Positions 5,642 through 6,163 of a stretch of 6,163 nucleotides of DNA are shown one piece after another. Origin of the DNA: Planctomycetales bacterium. GTDB lineage: Bacteria; Planctomycetota; Planctomycetia; Isosphaerales; Isosphaeraceae. The number at the start of each line of letters is the position of its first letter. Positions within the stretch are counted from its first letter, which is position 1. The stretch lies in NCBI GenBank assembly GCA_027451455.1, contig DAIDJI010000356.1, forward strand, positions 1 to 6,163, given 5' to 3'. Under the pieces are notes generated by a model. It did no database searches. It saw nothing but the letters and a program-made list of their open reading frames with translations, and was not told the origin of the DNA. The position numbers were made by a program, and so were the translations under genes.

Positions 5642-6163
5642 ATGACTCTCGGGAACCGGGCCGCGCTCGCCGTCCGGCCGCTGCGGTGGGGGCTTGCCAC
5701 CGCGGGCCTGCTGGCCCTCGCCCATCTGTCCGGCTGCAGCCATCACCGTCAGACAACCCTTCGACCGGTTTACACCAGCCCTGCCTCGGCCACCGCACCC
5801 TGCACGAATTGCGGCGGATCGTCGAGCCGGGCTGGTTCCTCTGTCGTCACGGAATCGGAGGAACTCCCGTCGTCCTCCGTCCCCTCGCTCTCGGCCCCCT
5901 CGACCGACTCGGCCGTCACGCCGAGCACGTCGATCCAGAAGGGGTCAGGATCAGGGTCGGGATCGGGAGCGGCCGTCCGAAGCTCACCGATCGAGACGCC
6001 TCCGAGCGCCCGGATCGGCCAGGAGCCCGAGTACGACGAGTACGCCCCGACCTATCGACGAAAGAGCGCCCGGCCGTCCACGCCGAGCGCGGTCCCCTCG
6101 CTGGATCCGCCGAAGGGGAATGACAACACCTCGGCCAACTGGAACAACAATGACCCCGACGCC
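5642..6163 (+). CDS. Lipoprotein with Ser/Thr/Pro/Gly-rich body, truncated by the right edge
   Basis: From the ATG at 5642 the frame stays open for 174 codons to the end of the window, so the C-terminus is missing. Residues 1-32 form a lipoprotein signal peptide: arginines at 6, 12 and 15, a hydrophobic stretch GLATAGLLALAHL, and a lipobox LSGC with Cys32 as the predicted lipidated residue. Serine follows it, not aspartate. The mature part is low complexity: a CTNC pair (54-57), a Ser/Pro/Thr-rich stretch (60-98), a (GS)4G run (101-109), a tyrosine/acidic patch EPEYDEYAPTY (128-138), more Ser/Pro, and an Asn-rich end (NWNNND). This suggests an extended spacer tethering a downstream domain, not yet visible, to the membrane. 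I recognise no family. It is transcribed away from the secreted/MBOAT/SGNH block. Confidence 0.8.
   Translation, partial: MTLGNRAALAVRPLRWGLATAGLLALAHLSGCSHHRQTTLRPVYTSPASATAPCTNCGGSSSRAGSSVVTESEELPSSSVPSLSAPSTDSAVTPSTSIQKGSGSGSGSGAAVRSSPIETPPSARIGQEPEYDEYAPTYRRKSARPSTPSAVPSLDPPKGNDNTSANWNNNDPDA
5942..5968 (+). repeat. Gly-Ser dipeptide repeat in the lipoprotein
   Basis: Nine codons encode GSGSGSGSG using alternating GGG/GGA and TCA/TCG codons. It is a flexible linker inside the low-complexity body of the truncated lipoprotein. Confidence 0.85.

Noticed and set aside
5248..5746. Minus-strand open frames of 150 and 113 residues in the divergent spacer
   Set aside because: They have mixed third-base composition, no recognisable motif, and cover the lipoprotein leader, its ribosome binding site and its signal peptide on the opposite strand.

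Overview
The window looks like chromosomal DNA of a planctomycete, probably from the Isosphaeraceae/Gemmataceae side of the phylum. The evidence is high GC with strongly G/C-ending codons, an exported protein that opens with an LEDRSLLS-type N-terminal motif common in large planctomycete surface proteins, low-complexity exported proteins, and long AT-richer spacers. This placement is inferred from style, not from a phylogenetic marker.

Layout from left to right. Positions 1-246 hold the probable 5' part of an unrecognised minus-strand gene that leaves the window on the left. Positions 247-686 are an intergenic stretch with no convincing gene. Positions 687-2114 (+) encode a multidomain exported peptidase of the G1 (eqolisin, glutamic peptidase) family: LEDR motif, a small N-terminal domain, a Pro/Thr linker, the G1 catalytic domain and a Gly-rich tail. 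It converges on, and overlaps tail to tail by 85 bp with, a minus-strand block. Read in transcription order, that block is a small secreted proline-rich protein (5177-4779), an MBOAT-family membrane O-acyltransferase (4612-3236) and a membrane-anchored SGNH/GDSL-type protein (3217-2030). The MBOAT and SGNH genes are 18 bp apart and almost certainly co-transcribed. A structured spacer (5178-5641) separates this block from a divergent gene starting at 5642 (+), a lipoprotein with a Ser/Thr/Pro/Gly-rich body that runs off the right end.

How they may work together. MBOAT plus SGNH is the usual architecture of cell-surface polysaccharide O-acylation, as in AlgI with AlgJ/AlgX. The MBOAT protein would pass an acyl group across the membrane and the anchored SGNH protein would place it on, or remove it from, an extracytoplasmic glycan. 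The small secreted protein upstream is a candidate accessory. The G1 peptidase and the lipoprotein are also cell-surface or exported proteins, so the window reads as an envelope-related neighbourhood. No mobile element, CRISPR array, tRNA or rRNA was seen. The most distinctive items are the domain layout of the G1 peptidase, the convergent gene overlap, the small secreted protein beside the acylation pair, and two strong hairpins in the right-hand spacer.
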